Below, piece after piece: positions 1 to 7,583 of a stretch of DNA of 37,146 nucleotides. Origin of the DNA: Syntrophales bacterium (GTDB taxonomy: Bacteria; Desulfobacterota; Syntrophia; Syntrophales; UBA4778). Under the pieces are notes generated by a model, which was given only the letters and a program-made list of their open reading frames with translations, ran no database searches and had not been told where the DNA came from. The DNA lies in NCBI GenBank assembly GCA_028712885.1, contig JAQTPK010000007.1, forward strand, positions 49,103-86,248. Direction: 5' to 3'. Position numbers and translations under genes: made by a program. Position 1 is the stretch's first letter, and each line of letters begins with the position of its first letter.

Positions 1-80
1 GGCAAAGGGCGAAGGGCTGATGGAGAAAATAGACTGCAGGACATTTAGCCTTTAGCCGTTTGCATTTAGCCCCCTTTCTG
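1..80. repeat. Heptamer inverted array C1 (left part may be cut by window edge)
   Basis: The left arm reads as tandem heptamers GGCAAAG, GGCGAAG. After a short spacer the right arm carries TTTAGCC twice, then GTTTGCA and TTTAGCC again, the same word type on the other strand. It ends just before the coaBC ribosome-binding site. It belongs to the same architectural class as eight other gaps in the window. The outer edge is not visible. Confidence 0.6.
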
Positions 81-92
81 TAAGGAGATTTT

Positions 93-1334
93 ATGTTGAA
101 GAACAAAAAGATTCTGCTCGGCGTAACGGGAGGGATCGCTGCTTACAAGGCTGCGGAATTGACGCGGGAGTTCGTGAAAAGAGGCGCCTCCGTCAAGGTC
201 ATCATGACCGCGAATGCGTCGAAATTCATCACGCCCCTGACGATGCAGACTCTGTCGGGAAATCCGGTGTACACGGAAATGTTTTCGCTCGTGGAAAGCC
301 CCGAAATCAGCCATATCTCCCTCGCAGACTGGGCTGACGTCTTCGTCATTGCACCCGCGACGGCGAATATCATCGGAAAGGCCGCCGCCGGGATCGGCGA
401 TGATCTTTTGTCCACGACGATCATGGCGGCGCGCATGCCGGTTCTGTTCTGCCCGGCAATGAATTCGAACATGTATGCCGGCCCGATCGTGGGGGAGAAT
501 ATCGGCAGGCTCCGGCGTTCGGGTTACAGGATCCTCGAGCCCGAATCGGGAGAGCTGGCGTGCGGCGTGGAAGGAGCGGGAAGGCTGCCTTCCGCAGGTG
601 AAATCCTCGATGAAGTGGAAAGGATGCTGACGCCCCAGGACCTCGCCGGGGAGAAAATACTTGTCACCGCCGGTCCGACCCGGGAGCCGTTCGATCCGGT
701 GAGATTTATCACCAACTATTCCTCCGGAAAGATGGGCTATGCCCTGGCGGAGGCGGCGTGCAAGCGGGGCGCCTGCGTCTTGCTGGTCAGCGGGCCCGCC
801 GCCCTCACGTGCCCCCGCGGGGTCGAGCTGGTCGGCGTATCGAGCGCCGTCGAGATGAAGGAAGCGGTGATGCGCCGTCTTCAGGATTCGACGGTGATCA
901 TCAAGGCGGCCGCCGTGGCGGATTACAGGCCGGCTCAGACCTCCGGGGCGAAGATCAAGAAAGAAGCCGGCCCTCTCCGTCTTGCGCTGGAGAGGAATCC
1001 CGATATCATAGCGGAAATCGGAAGGAAGAAGGGAAGAAGGATCCTCGTGGGCTTCGCGATGGAAACTGAAAACCTCATCGGCAACGCGCGGATCAAGCTT
1101 AAGGAAAAGAATATGGACCTGATCGTGGCCAACGATCTCAGCCGCCCCGGGTCGGGATTTCAGAACGATACCAATATCGTCAAAATCCTGGACCGACGCG
1201 GCGGAATAGAAGAACTGCCCATCATGGAAAAGAGCGCGGTGGCGAACCATATTCTCGACCGTGTGCTTGCTCTCAAGGCCAGGGAGCCGGAAAAGAAGCA
1301 GGGGAGGGCGAAGAAAAATGTCCGTCGACCCTGA
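93..1334 (+). CDS. coaBC: Bifunctional phosphopantothenoylcysteine decarboxylase / phosphopantothenate-cysteine ligase
   Basis: CoaBC carries out two consecutive steps of coenzyme A synthesis: ligation of cysteine to 4'-phosphopantothenate, then FMN-dependent decarboxylation to 4'-phosphopantetheine. The 413-residue protein has the normal full length. The N-terminal flavoprotein half shows the catalytic-His context ISHISL (His74), the PAMNSNM motif (121-127) and the ACGVEG cysteine loop (Cys157). The C-terminal synthetase half starts near residue 186 and shows VTAGPTREP, NYSSGKMG, AAVADYRP with KIKK (287-290), and VANDL near the end. The start has a clear Shine-Dalgarno, TAAGGAG at 81-87. It is the first visible gene of a same-strand series running to radC and overlaps the next gene by 17 bp, implying translational coupling. 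Confidence 0.96.
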   Translation: MLKNKKILLGVTGGIAAYKAAELTREFVKRGASVKVIMTANASKFITPLTMQTLSGNPVYTEMFSLVESPEISHISLADWADVFVIAPATANIIGKAAAGIGDDLLSTTIMAARMPVLFCPAMNSNMYAGPIVGENIGRLRRSGYRILEPESGELACGVEGAGRLPSAGEILDEVERMLTPQDLAGEKILVTAGPTREPFDPVRFITNYSSGKMGYALAEAACKRGACVLLVSGPAALTCPRGVELVGVSSAVEMKEAVMRRLQDSTVIIKAAAVADYRPAQTSGAKIKKEAGPLRLALERNPDIIAEIGRKKGRRILVGFAMETENLIGNARIKLKEKNMDLIVANDLSRPGSGFQNDTNIVKILDRRGGIEELPIMEKSAVANHILDRVLALKAREPEKKQGRAKKNVRRP

Positions 1335-2028
1335 AGAGGCGCGCCGGGAACTCCTGGAAATCGTCCGGTCCGTGCGGTCCCATCTGACCGCGGAGAACGG
1401 AGCGGAAGCGCCGCACGGCTTTTTTCCGGGCGGGAAGCGCGAAAAAGACGACAATGTCCGGAAGGCGCCGCCGCCGCCCGCCTCCAGGCATAATCTCGAC
1501 GCGGTCAGGAAGGAGCTGGGGGATTGCAGAAGATGCGCCCTTCATGAAGCGCGCCGGAATATCGTTTTCGGGGAGGGGAACCCGCGCGCCGCGCTGATGT
1601 TTATCGGCGAGGGGCCGGGAGAGGAAGAAGACAAGCAGGGAAGGCCGTTCGTAGGCAGGGCGGGACAACTGCTGGACCGCATCATCCAGGCAATGGGGCT
1701 GCGGAGGGAAGACGTCTTCATCGCAAACATCGTCAAATGCAGGCCTCCGAAGAACAGGGCCCCGAAGCCGCAGGAAACTGAGGCGTGCGCCCCTTTTCTC
1801 GAGAAGCAGATCGCCGCTGTACGCCCCCGGGTAATCTGCGCCCTCGGGACTGTGGCGGCGCAGCATCTGCTGAAGACGGACGTCCCCGTGTCCCTGCTCC
1901 GCGGCAGGTTCCAGGACCGGGGAGGAATCAGGCTGATGGCCACGTATCACCCGGCGTATCTGCTGCGAAACCCCCAGGCGAAAAAGCAGGTCTGGGAAGA
2001 CATGAAGAAAATAATGGAAATTTTATGA
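1318..2028 (+). CDS. Uracil-DNA glycosylase, family 4 (iron-sulfur type)
   Basis: This predicted base-excision repair enzyme removes uracil from DNA. From the chosen ATG it has 236 residues: about 60 low-complexity basic and proline-rich residues, then the UDG fold. Four cysteines placed as in the 4Fe-4S family-4 enzymes are seen: Cys70-x2-Cys73, Cys141 (in KCRPPKNR) and Cys157. Motif A is GEGPGEEED (97 onward) and motif B is HPAYLLR (His211 onward). An in-frame upstream start at 1261 exists, but 1318 has GGGGAGGG in front of it, and the upstream residues look like out-of-frame coaBC sequence. It overlaps coaBC by 17 bp and its stop overlaps the nfeD start (ATGA). Older annotations call this family phage-type DNA polymerase, which is a misnomer. 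Confidence 0.92.
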   Translation: MSVDPEEARRELLEIVRSVRSHLTAENGAEAPHGFFPGGKREKDDNVRKAPPPPASRHNLDAVRKELGDCRRCALHEARRNIVFGEGNPRAALMFIGEGPGEEEDKQGRPFVGRAGQLLDRIIQAMGLRREDVFIANIVKCRPPKNRAPKPQETEACAPFLEKQIAAVRPRVICALGTVAAQHLLKTDVPVSLLRGRFQDRGGIRLMATYHPAYLLRNPQAKKQVWEDMKKIMEIL

Positions 2029-3368
2029 GATCGATCCGCTTGCCGAGGAGAATGCCGTTCCGGGCGGTGAGGACGAAGGCCGCCGTCCTGCTCTTCATGC
2101 TGATCCTCGCGGCCCCTTTATGGACGGTGTTTTCAGCGGAGAAGGAAGGCGATGGGCCGGTCTTCGAAGTGATCACGGTCGACACGACTATCACGCCCCC
2201 GATTGCCTCGTACATCGACCGGAGCATCCAGGACGCGGTGAAGAACAGCGCCGCGGGGCTGGTGATCCTTCTTGATACCCCCGGAGGCCTCGACCTTGCC
2301 ATGAGGGGCATAATCAAATCGATTCTCAACTCCCCCCTGCCCGTGATTGTTTACGTCCACCCGGCCGGGGCGCGGGCCGCTTCCGCCGGGGCGCTGATCA
2401 CGATTTCCGCGCACGTCGCCGCCATGGCGCCGGGCACCAATATCGGGGCGGCCCACCCGGTGGCCGTGGGATTCGGCAAGATGGACGAGACCATGACCAG
2501 GAAGGTTGAAAACGACGCGGTCGCCTACGGACGGGGGATCGCCCGAAAAAAGAACCGCAGCGAGGATTGGATCGAGCGGGCGATTCGCAAGAGCGAGTCG
2601 ACCCCCGCCGAAGAGGCCCTGAAGCAGAAGGCGATCGATTACGTCGCCTCGGACCTGAACGATCTTCTCCGGCAGATGGACGGGAAGAAAGTGAGCCTGC
2701 CCTCCGGCGAGGTATCTCTCAACACCAAGTCCGCCAGGGTAAATCATAAGAAAATGGGAATCAGGGATTCGGTCCTGAAGACCATCAGCGATCCGAATAT
2801 CGCCTATCTGCTGTTTCTGGTTGGCCTGGCCGGCCTTTATTTCGAATTTTCCAACCCCGGCGCGGTCATTCCCGGCGTGGTCGGCGGCATTTCGCTGATC
2901 CTTGCATTTTTCGCGCTTCAGACTCTGTCCGTGAACTATGCCGGCGTGCTGCTTATTCTTTTCGCCGTCATTCTTTTCATCGCCGAGATAAAGGTGGTCA
3001 GCCACGGCATCCTGACCATCGGGGGGATAACAGCGCTGGTGCTGGGGTCGCTCATGCTCTACGACGCCCCGGATCCCGCGCTGAGGGTCTCCCTGGGCGT
3101 CATGATCCCGGCCGTCATCGTCATGTCCGTCTTTTTTATAAGCGTGATTACGCTGGCCCTCAAAGCGCAGATGCGCCGGCCAAAGACGGGCCGGGAGGGA
3201 ATGCTCGGGCAGAAAGGAACGGCGGTAACGGACGTTGCGGAAGACGGGAAGGTGCTCATTCAGGGAGAATACTGGAACGCCTTCAGCCGCCGGGCTGTGG
3301 CGAAGGGAAGCGAGATCCGGGTCGTCGCCGTTGACGGATTAAGACTTGAAATAGAAGAGAATAAATAA
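2025..3368 (+). CDS. nfeD: NfeD-family membrane-bound serine protease (ClpP class, long form)
   Basis: The protein has 447 residues. Residues 15-37 form a signal or anchor segment. Residues about 47-215 form a SppA/ClpP-like protease domain with DTPGG (84-88) and the serine in [10 protein letters not shown] (Ser120). Lys160, in TRKVENDA, matches the Ser-Lys dyad known from archaeal 1510-N proteases. Several membrane segments follow (about 258-380), then a C-terminal NfeD OB-fold (about 390-447). The family acts in the membrane, and its archaeal members cut the C-terminal part of the partner stomatin. Here the slipin gene lies 14 bp downstream, the classic nfeD-slipin pairing. The start at 2025 overlaps the upstream stop as ATGA; an in-frame extension to 1785 would lie inside the glycosylase gene and is rejected. 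Confidence 0.94.
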   Translation: MRSIRLPRRMPFRAVRTKAAVLLFMLILAAPLWTVFSAEKEGDGPVFEVITVDTTITPPIASYIDRSIQDAVKNSAAGLVILLDTPGGLDLAMRGIIKSILNSPLPVIVYVHPAGARAASAGALITISAHVAAMAPGTNIGAAHPVAVGFGKMDETMTRKVENDAVAYGRGIARKKNRSEDWIERAIRKSESTPAEEALKQKAIDYVASDLNDLLRQMDGKKVSLPSGEVSLNTKSARVNHKKMGIRDSVLKTISDPNIAYLLFLVGLAGLYFEFSNPGAVIPGVVGGISLILAFFALQTLSVNYAGVLLILFAVILFIAEIKVVSHGILTIGGITALVLGSLMLYDAPDPALRVSLGVMIPAVIVMSVFFISVITLALKAQMRRPKTGREGMLGQKGTAVTDVAEDGKVLIQGEYWNAFSRRAVAKGSEIRVVAVDGLRLEIEENK

Positions 3369-3382
3369 CAAGGGAGGATTTT

Positions 3383-4132
3383 ATGTACGCGCTGATCATC
3401 ATCATCGTGCTCGTCGTGATGTTTCTGGCGGCGGCATTGCGTGTTCTTAACGAATACGAACGGGCCGTCATCTTCCGCCTGGGCAGGATTCTCGATACGA
3501 AAGGCCCCGGGCTGATCGTCCTCATCCCCGTGATCGACAGGATGGTAAAGGTCGACATGCGGACGATCGCCATGGATGTTCCACCTCAGGACGTCATCAC
3601 GCGTGACAATGTCTCGATCAAGGTGAACGCCGTTATCTATTTCCGGGTTATCCAGGCCAATTCCGCCGTCATCGAGGTGGAAAATTACCTTTACGCGACC
3701 TCCCAGCTCGCCCAGACGACCCTGCGGAGCGTCTGCGGACAGGTCGAACTGGACGAGATCCTCTCGGAGCGCGAGAAGATTAATCTCAGCATCCAGGAAA
3801 TCCTGGACCGCAGCACGGACCCGTGGGGGATAAAGGTAACCCTGGTGGAAGTCAAGCATATCGACCTCCCGGAGGAGATGAAGCGCGCCATGGCGAAGCA
3901 GGCCGAAGCCGAGAGGGAGCGAAGGGCGAAGATCATCAACGCGGAAGGCGAGTTCCAGGCGGCGCAGAAGCTTGCCGACGCAGCGGCTGTCATCTCCGAA
4001 CAGCCGATTGCCCTCCAGCTCAGGTACCTGCAGAGCCTGGTCGTGATCGCGGCGGAGAACAACTCGACAACCATATTCCCGGTCCCGATCGACATGTTCA
4101 AGCCGTTTCTGCAAATGAACGATAAGAAGTGA
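3383..4132 (+). CDS. Slipin (stomatin/SPFH-domain membrane protein)
   Basis: The 249-residue protein has an N-terminal membrane segment (about 2-20) followed by an SPFH/PHB domain ([13 protein letters not shown] at 23-35, typical of slipins) and an A/E/R-rich helical stretch (about 165-205) for oligomerisation. It ends with the conserved region [11 protein letters not shown]. Slipins assemble in membrane microdomains and are thought to be clients or scaffolds for the NfeD protease encoded just upstream. The ribosome-binding site is GGGAGG about eight bases before ATG. The biological role in bacteria is poorly defined. The C-terminus lacks a long extra tail, so this is a slipin, not a flotillin or HflK/C. 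Confidence 0.95.
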   Translation: MYALIIIIVLVVMFLAAALRVLNEYERAVIFRLGRILDTKGPGLIVLIPVIDRMVKVDMRTIAMDVPPQDVITRDNVSIKVNAVIYFRVIQANSAVIEVENYLYATSQLAQTTLRSVCGQVELDEILSEREKINLSIQEILDRSTDPWGIKVTLVEVKHIDLPEEMKRAMAKQAEAERERRAKIINAEGEFQAAQKLADAAAVISEQPIALQLRYLQSLVVIAAENNSTTIFPVPIDMFKPFLQMNDKK

Positions 4133-4139
4133 AGATTGA

Positions 4140-4206
4140 GGGAAAGACGAAGGGCAAAAGGCGAAAGGTAATCAAGAAAGTACTCTGGAGCCCTTGCCCC
4201 TCCGCG
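4140..4206. repeat. Heptamer inverted array C2
   Basis: The left arm carries the consecutive heptamers GAAAGAC, GAAGGGC and others (4142-4169). The right arm, GAGCCCTTGCCCC (4188 onward), carries the complementary word. It uses the same word class as arrays C1, C3 and C5. It lies in the gap between the slipin gene and the LiaF-like gene. Confidence 0.55.
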
Positions 4207-4228
4207 TAATTCAAGACAGGAGTTGACA

Positions 4229-4543
4229 GTGGAGACGAAGGATACCAAGCGGATTTTTACGGGCGGTGCAATTCTTGTCACGCTCGGAGTACTTATTCTT
4301 CTCAACAGTTCGGGGGTATACGGATTCAACAAGAGCTGGCCGATCCTTCTCCTGGTCATCTCGGCGGGAACGCTGGTTCAGAATGTCAGGGATATGATCG
4401 GCTGGTTTATCGGGGCCGTCGCCGTTATTTTTCTCGTTATCCGCAACTGGTATGTCAATATCGGGGAGCTCGCCACATACGGACTTCCGCTCCTGCTGAT
4501 CGCCGCCGGCGTCGTCGTCCTTCTGAAAAGCTTGAAAAAATAG
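4229..4543 (+). CDS. Small LiaF/LiaI-like transmembrane protein (DUF5668-type)
   Basis: The 104-residue protein is made almost only of hydrophobic helices: about 10-28, a pair around 35-65, and 78-100, ending in basic LKSLKK. The pattern (GAILVTLGVLILLNSSG, then WPILLLVISAG) resembles the N-terminal membrane module of LiaF/DUF5668 proteins, which sense or protect against envelope stress. I chose GTG 4229 because CAGGAG at 4217-4222 is six bases upstream; the TTG at 4223 would abut that site. Placement after nfeD and slipin fits a membrane-quality role, but that is inference. No enzymatic motif is present. Confidence 0.75.
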   Translation: METKDTKRIFTGGAILVTLGVLILLNSSGVYGFNKSWPILLLVISAGTLVQNVRDMIGWFIGAVAVIFLVIRNWYVNIGELATYGLPLLLIAAGVVVLLKSLKK

Positions 4544-4558
4544 ACGCGGAGCGCGGTA

Positions 4559-5254
4559 TTGAAAAATAAAGTAACTTCACGGCGGAAAGACAAAACCCTG
4601 GCGATATGCGATTTCGACGGCACCGTCAGCACGGTCGATATCGGACACGAGGTCCTGAAAAAGTATTCAGGCGACAAGTGGGATGATATCGATGCCGCTT
4701 ACTGCTCCGGCAGGATCGGTTCGATGGAGGCATACCGCCTGATTGCCTCGATCGTGCGGATCCCGCGCAAGGACCTCGAGGCGTACCTCTCCGGCCTGAA
4801 CAGCATAGATCCGTATTTTGAAGAATTCCACCGAATCTGCAGAAGCAGGTCCATAGATATCGCGATAATTTCGGACGGGCTCGATTTTTACATCGAGGAC
4901 TTCCTGCGGCGGCACGGATTTCCGGACCTGAAATTCTATTCGAACAAGGTCGTTTTCACGGGCCGGGACCGGATAAATATCGAGTTCCCGCGCTTCAACG
5001 AGCAGTGCGGGAAGTGCGGGACCTGCAAGCGGATGCTCCTTGAGTCGATGCGGAAAGATTACTCGCGCATCATATACATCGGGGACGGATACTCGGATAT
5101 ATGCCCCGCCCGGCAGGCGGACCTCGTGTTCGGCAAGGAAATCCTCTTCCGGAGCTGCGTGAAGGCCGGGAAAGAATGCATTTACTACCGGGATTTCCGG
5201 CGGATCATCGAAGAAATCAGGGACAGGGAGGGGAGCGGGCCTGCGGAAAATTAA
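4559..5254 (+). CDS. HAD-superfamily phosphatase, MtnX/SerB-like
   Basis: The 231-residue protein has HAD motif I DFDGT (Asp18 nucleophile, Asp20 acid/base), motif II IISDG, and motif III/IV GDGYSDICPA near residue 180. A cysteine cluster QCGKCGTCK (C-x2-C-x2-C) sits before motif III, as in MtnX-like phosphatases. MtnX itself acts in methionine salvage on a phosphorylated keto-enol intermediate, but no salvage genes are nearby, so the substrate here is unknown. The start is TTG 4559, with CGGAG at 4547-4551. The gene begins 15 bp after the LiaF-like gene and overlaps the 5' end of radC. Confidence 0.8.
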   Translation: MKNKVTSRRKDKTLAICDFDGTVSTVDIGHEVLKKYSGDKWDDIDAAYCSGRIGSMEAYRLIASIVRIPRKDLEAYLSGLNSIDPYFEEFHRICRSRSIDIAIISDGLDFYIEDFLRRHGFPDLKFYSNKVVFTGRDRINIEFPRFNEQCGKCGTCKRMLLESMRKDYSRIIYIGDGYSDICPARQADLVFGKEILFRSCVKAGKECIYYRDFRRIIEEIRDREGSGPAEN

Positions 5255-5981
5255 GAAAGACGTCATCCGGCTCGCGGAGCATGCCCCGATCCCGCGCTGG
5301 AACCCGGAGGAGCGGCCCCGTGAACTTCTGCTCAGCCGCGGTCCGGAAGCCGCTTCCGATGCCAGTCTTCTGGCCATAATCCTTCGCACGGGGAAGAGAG
5401 GTTTGAACGCGGAGGAGCTTGCCGGCAGGATTCTCAGCAGATATGGATCGTTGCGGGCGCTCGACGGGGTTTCCGTTGCCGAGCTCTGCAGGATAGAGGG
5501 GATCGGAAAAGCAAAAGCCGCCCAACTCAAGGCTGCTTTCGAGCTGGGGAAAAGGCTCCAGCGCGAAGACGCGGCGAAAGCCAACAAGTCGATCAGGATG
5601 GCCCAGGACGCGGTGGACTACGTCGCCGAGCGGCTGGGTCCTTACCTGAGAGACGCCAGAAAAGAGTTCTTTTACATCATTCTCCTGGACGTGAAGAACA
5701 AACCCCTGCGGGAGATCGAAATCGGAAAGGGAAGCGTTCAGGCCAGCATCGTGGATCCGAAAGAAATAATCCGGGAAGCTTCCCTGCATTCCGCTTCGGG
5801 AGTGATCCTCATCCACAACCATCCTTCCGGCGTCACCGAGCCGTCCGGAGAAGACGTCCGGATCACGAGAGCTATCTGCCAGTCATGCGAACTGGTGGGG
5901 GTGCGCGTTCTCGACCACATCATCGTAGGCAAGAACAGGGAGGATTACTTCAGCTTCTCCCGCTCCGGGCTGTTGCCCTGA
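5241..5981 (+). CDS. radC: RadC-family JAMM/MPN+ protein, probable CTG start
   Basis: Visible features are an N-terminal UPF0758 segment (RPRELLLSRGPEAASDASLLAIILRTG), a helix-hairpin-helix (about 84-104) and the JAMM metal motif HNHPSG...PSGED (His192, His194, Asp205 from the chosen start). The first ATG/GTG/TTG in this frame is TTG 5403, which would delete the conserved N-terminal module encoded at 5310-5400. No in-frame ATG, GTG or TTG precedes that module closely. The best candidate is CTG 5241, five bases after GGAGGGGAG (5227-5235); ATT 5250 is an alternative. The gene overlaps the HAD gene by 14 bp, consistent with coupling. Despite the name, RadC proteins have no settled role in DNA repair. 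Confidence 0.85.
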   Translation: MRKIKKDVIRLAEHAPIPRWNPEERPRELLLSRGPEAASDASLLAIILRTGKRGLNAEELAGRILSRYGSLRALDGVSVAELCRIEGIGKAKAAQLKAAFELGKRLQREDAAKANKSIRMAQDAVDYVAERLGPYLRDARKEFFYIILLDVKNKPLREIEIGKGSVQASIVDPKEIIREASLHSASGVILIHNHPSGVTEPSGEDVRITRAICQSCELVGVRVLDHIIVGKNREDYFSFSRSGLLP

Positions 5982-5986
5982 GACAG

Positions 5987-6110
5987 GCTGTTCAGAAATG
6001 CCCATCTGCGTTGTTGCGCTCCGGGCGGCAATGTTGAAGCACCCATCAGTCCCACTGATGAGTGCTTCGATTCGCAGGACAAGTATTCCCACGAGTACGC
6101 ATGGAAAAGG
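5987..6110. repeat. Repeat family A, copy A1 (altered core)
   Basis: The left end, GGCTGTTCAGAAATGCCC followed by ATCTGCGTTGTTGCGCT, matches the reverse complement of the right end of copy A2 with several mismatches. The far end is not conserved. The core holds a strong hairpin with 15-bp arms (6036-6050 and 6054-6068, one mismatch, 3-nt loop). It sits six bases after radC, between convergent radC and hemW. The right boundary is approximate. Confidence 0.6.
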
Positions 6111-6128
6111 CAAAAAGGATCTACCCAT

Positions 6129-6158
6129 AAAATTGGAAGAAAGTACTAACCCAATTTT
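6129..6158. terminator. Possible bidirectional terminator hairpin between radC and hemW
   Basis: An 8-bp inverted repeat, AAAATTGG (6129-6136) and CCAATTTT (6151-6158), lies between convergent genes. The stem is AT-rich at the base, so T-runs would occur on either strand. The short stem makes this tentative. Confidence 0.35.
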
Positions 6159-6166
6159 CCAGATAA

Positions 6167-7306
6167 TTAAGCTAGAAAAGCCTTGGCCAGGGCGTCGGCG
6201 ACGGCCATGCCCTTGACGGTCGGTGAGATCCGGTCATTATCGATTCGGAGCAGACCGGAATTGATACAGGCATCAAGAATGGCTGTTTTGGTATTTACGA
6301 GATCCAGTCCGTAGTGCTGCAGTTCGGATAACGAGACGCCCCGCGCTGTTCTCAATCCGAGAAACAGGAATTCCTCGCCCATCTGTTCATCCTTCAGATC
6401 TTCCCCGGCTTCGACTGGACTTTTCCCGGATTGAAGCGCGGCTGTGTACTCTTCCACCGAAGACAGATTCCACCAGCGCCTGCGGCCGCGGAAGGAATGG
6501 GCCGAGGGGCCGAGGCCGAGATAAGGAGTATGGTCCCAGTACTTGCTGTTGTGCCGGGATTCCATGCCGGGAAGGGAGAAGTTGGACACCTCGTAATGGA
6601 CGTAGCCGTTTTCCGCCAGCGCTGCGGATGTAGTTTCAAGAACGGAAAATGTTTCATCATCCGTCCGGAATTGCCCGTCGCGAAATTCTTCGGCCAGCGG
6701 CGTTCCGGGTTCCAGCGTCAGCTCGTAGCAGGAGAGATGCTCGGGACGGATGAGGACCGCCTGTTCAAGAATTCTCAGCCACTGATCTGTTGATTGGCGG
6801 GGGATACTGTAGATAAGGTCCAGGCCGATGTTCCGGAATCCAGCGGCGCGGACGCATTTGATCGACGCGAGGGCATCTCCGGGGGAATGCCTGCGTCCGA
6901 GGAATTTCAGGACTTCGCTGTCAAACGACTGCACTCCCAGGTTCAGCCGGTTAATGCCGCTGCGGAGCAATTCAGCAGCATACTGCGGGCTTATATCGGC
7001 GGGATTGGCTTCAACCGTGATCTCGGCGCCGGGCTCGATGCGAAAATTCCGCCGGACGGAATTCAGGATCAAATATATCTGTTCGGTGTCGAGGACAGAC
7101 GGCGTGCCTCCGCCGAGATAGACCGTGTCGAACGGCCCGCAGTCCCTGTAAAGCTCCATCTCGCACGCCAGCGCCGATACAAATTTTTCCACCAGGTCGG
7201 AAGAAGGGGAGGGCAGGGAATAAAAAGCGCAGTACCGGCATTTGCTTGCACAAAAAGGAACGTGAATATAAAGTCCCCAGGGTCTATTTTGGTTATCTTG
7301 AGACAT
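6167..7306 (-). CDS. hemW: HemW-type radical SAM protein (heme chaperone, HemN-like)
   Basis: From the chosen start the protein has 379 residues. The radical-SAM cluster is C-x3-C-x2-C (Cys19, Cys23, Cys26), followed by AF as in HemW rather than the extra cysteine of true oxygen-independent coproporphyrinogen oxidase HemN. YLGGGTPS, the LGVQSF segment and a C-terminal HemN domain follow. HemW binds heme and is thought to deliver it to respiratory enzymes; many databases still label it coproporphyrinogen oxidase. An in-frame start at 7378 adds 24 non-conserved residues. I prefer ATG 7306, with AAGAG eight bases upstream and the family N-terminus PWGLYIHVPFC just after it. Confidence 0.9.
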   Translation of the reverse strand: MSQDNQNRPWGLYIHVPFCASKCRYCAFYSLPSPSSDLVEKFVSALACEMELYRDCGPFDTVYLGGGTPSVLDTEQIYLILNSVRRNFRIEPGAEITVEANPADISPQYAAELLRSGINRLNLGVQSFDSEVLKFLGRRHSPGDALASIKCVRAAGFRNIGLDLIYSIPRQSTDQWLRILEQAVLIRPEHLSCYELTLEPGTPLAEEFRDGQFRTDDETFSVLETTSAALAENGYVHYEVSNFSLPGMESRHNSKYWDHTPYLGLGPSAHSFRGRRRWWNLSSVEEYTAALQSGKSPVEAGEDLKDEQMGEEFLFLGLRTARGVSLSELQHYGLDLVNTKTAILDACINSGLLRIDNDRISPTVKGMAVADALAKAFLA

Positions 7307-7425
7307 GACTTTAACTCTTAATATCAGCCTGGCGGTCGGAGTCTCCCGGCGACACGGACTTTTCTGCCGCTCTGCCACCTTCTATGTTGAAGGGCGCCGT
7401 CCGCGCGCATTGAGGGTATATTTAC

Positions 7426-7449
7426 CTCTTCCTGCGTTAGAAAAGAGGC
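7426..7449. other. Short hairpin upstream of hemW
   Basis: CCTCTT and AAGAGG are separated by 12 nt within the gap between hemW and lepA. It could be a leader or processing hairpin. Nothing else is recognised between 7307 and 7460. Confidence 0.3.
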
Positions 7450-7460
7450 AGAATCGGGCC

Positions 7461-7580
7461 GGCTGTCCAGAATTGCCCGGATGCAAGGCCCCCGCAGGCC
7501 CGAGGAGCGGAGCGTACTCAAGCGTACGTGAGCATCCGAGGGCCAAGGGAAACGCAGCAGACGGGTGATTCTGGGCAGCC
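7461..7580. repeat. Repeat family A, copy A2 (complete inverted element)
   Basis: This 120-bp element has 18-bp terminal inverted repeats, GGCTGTCCAGAATTGCCC (7461-7478) against 7563-7580, with three mismatches. It contains GATGCAAGGC near the left end, AACGCAGCAGACGGG near the right end, and a central GCGTAC/GTACGTGAGC palindromic core. It ends three bases from the lepA stop codon. Similar intergenic elements are, from memory, common in deltaproteobacterial genomes. No coding capacity is seen. Confidence 0.75.
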
Positions 7581-7583
7581 GGC

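Noticed and set aside
66-1454. 462-codon open frame on the minus strand opposite coaBC
   Set aside because: It is a shadow of CoaBC and crosses the start of the next real gene.
7324-7521. 65-codon open frame on the minus strand upstream of hemW
   Set aside because: About a third of it is repeat A2, and it resembles no known protein.
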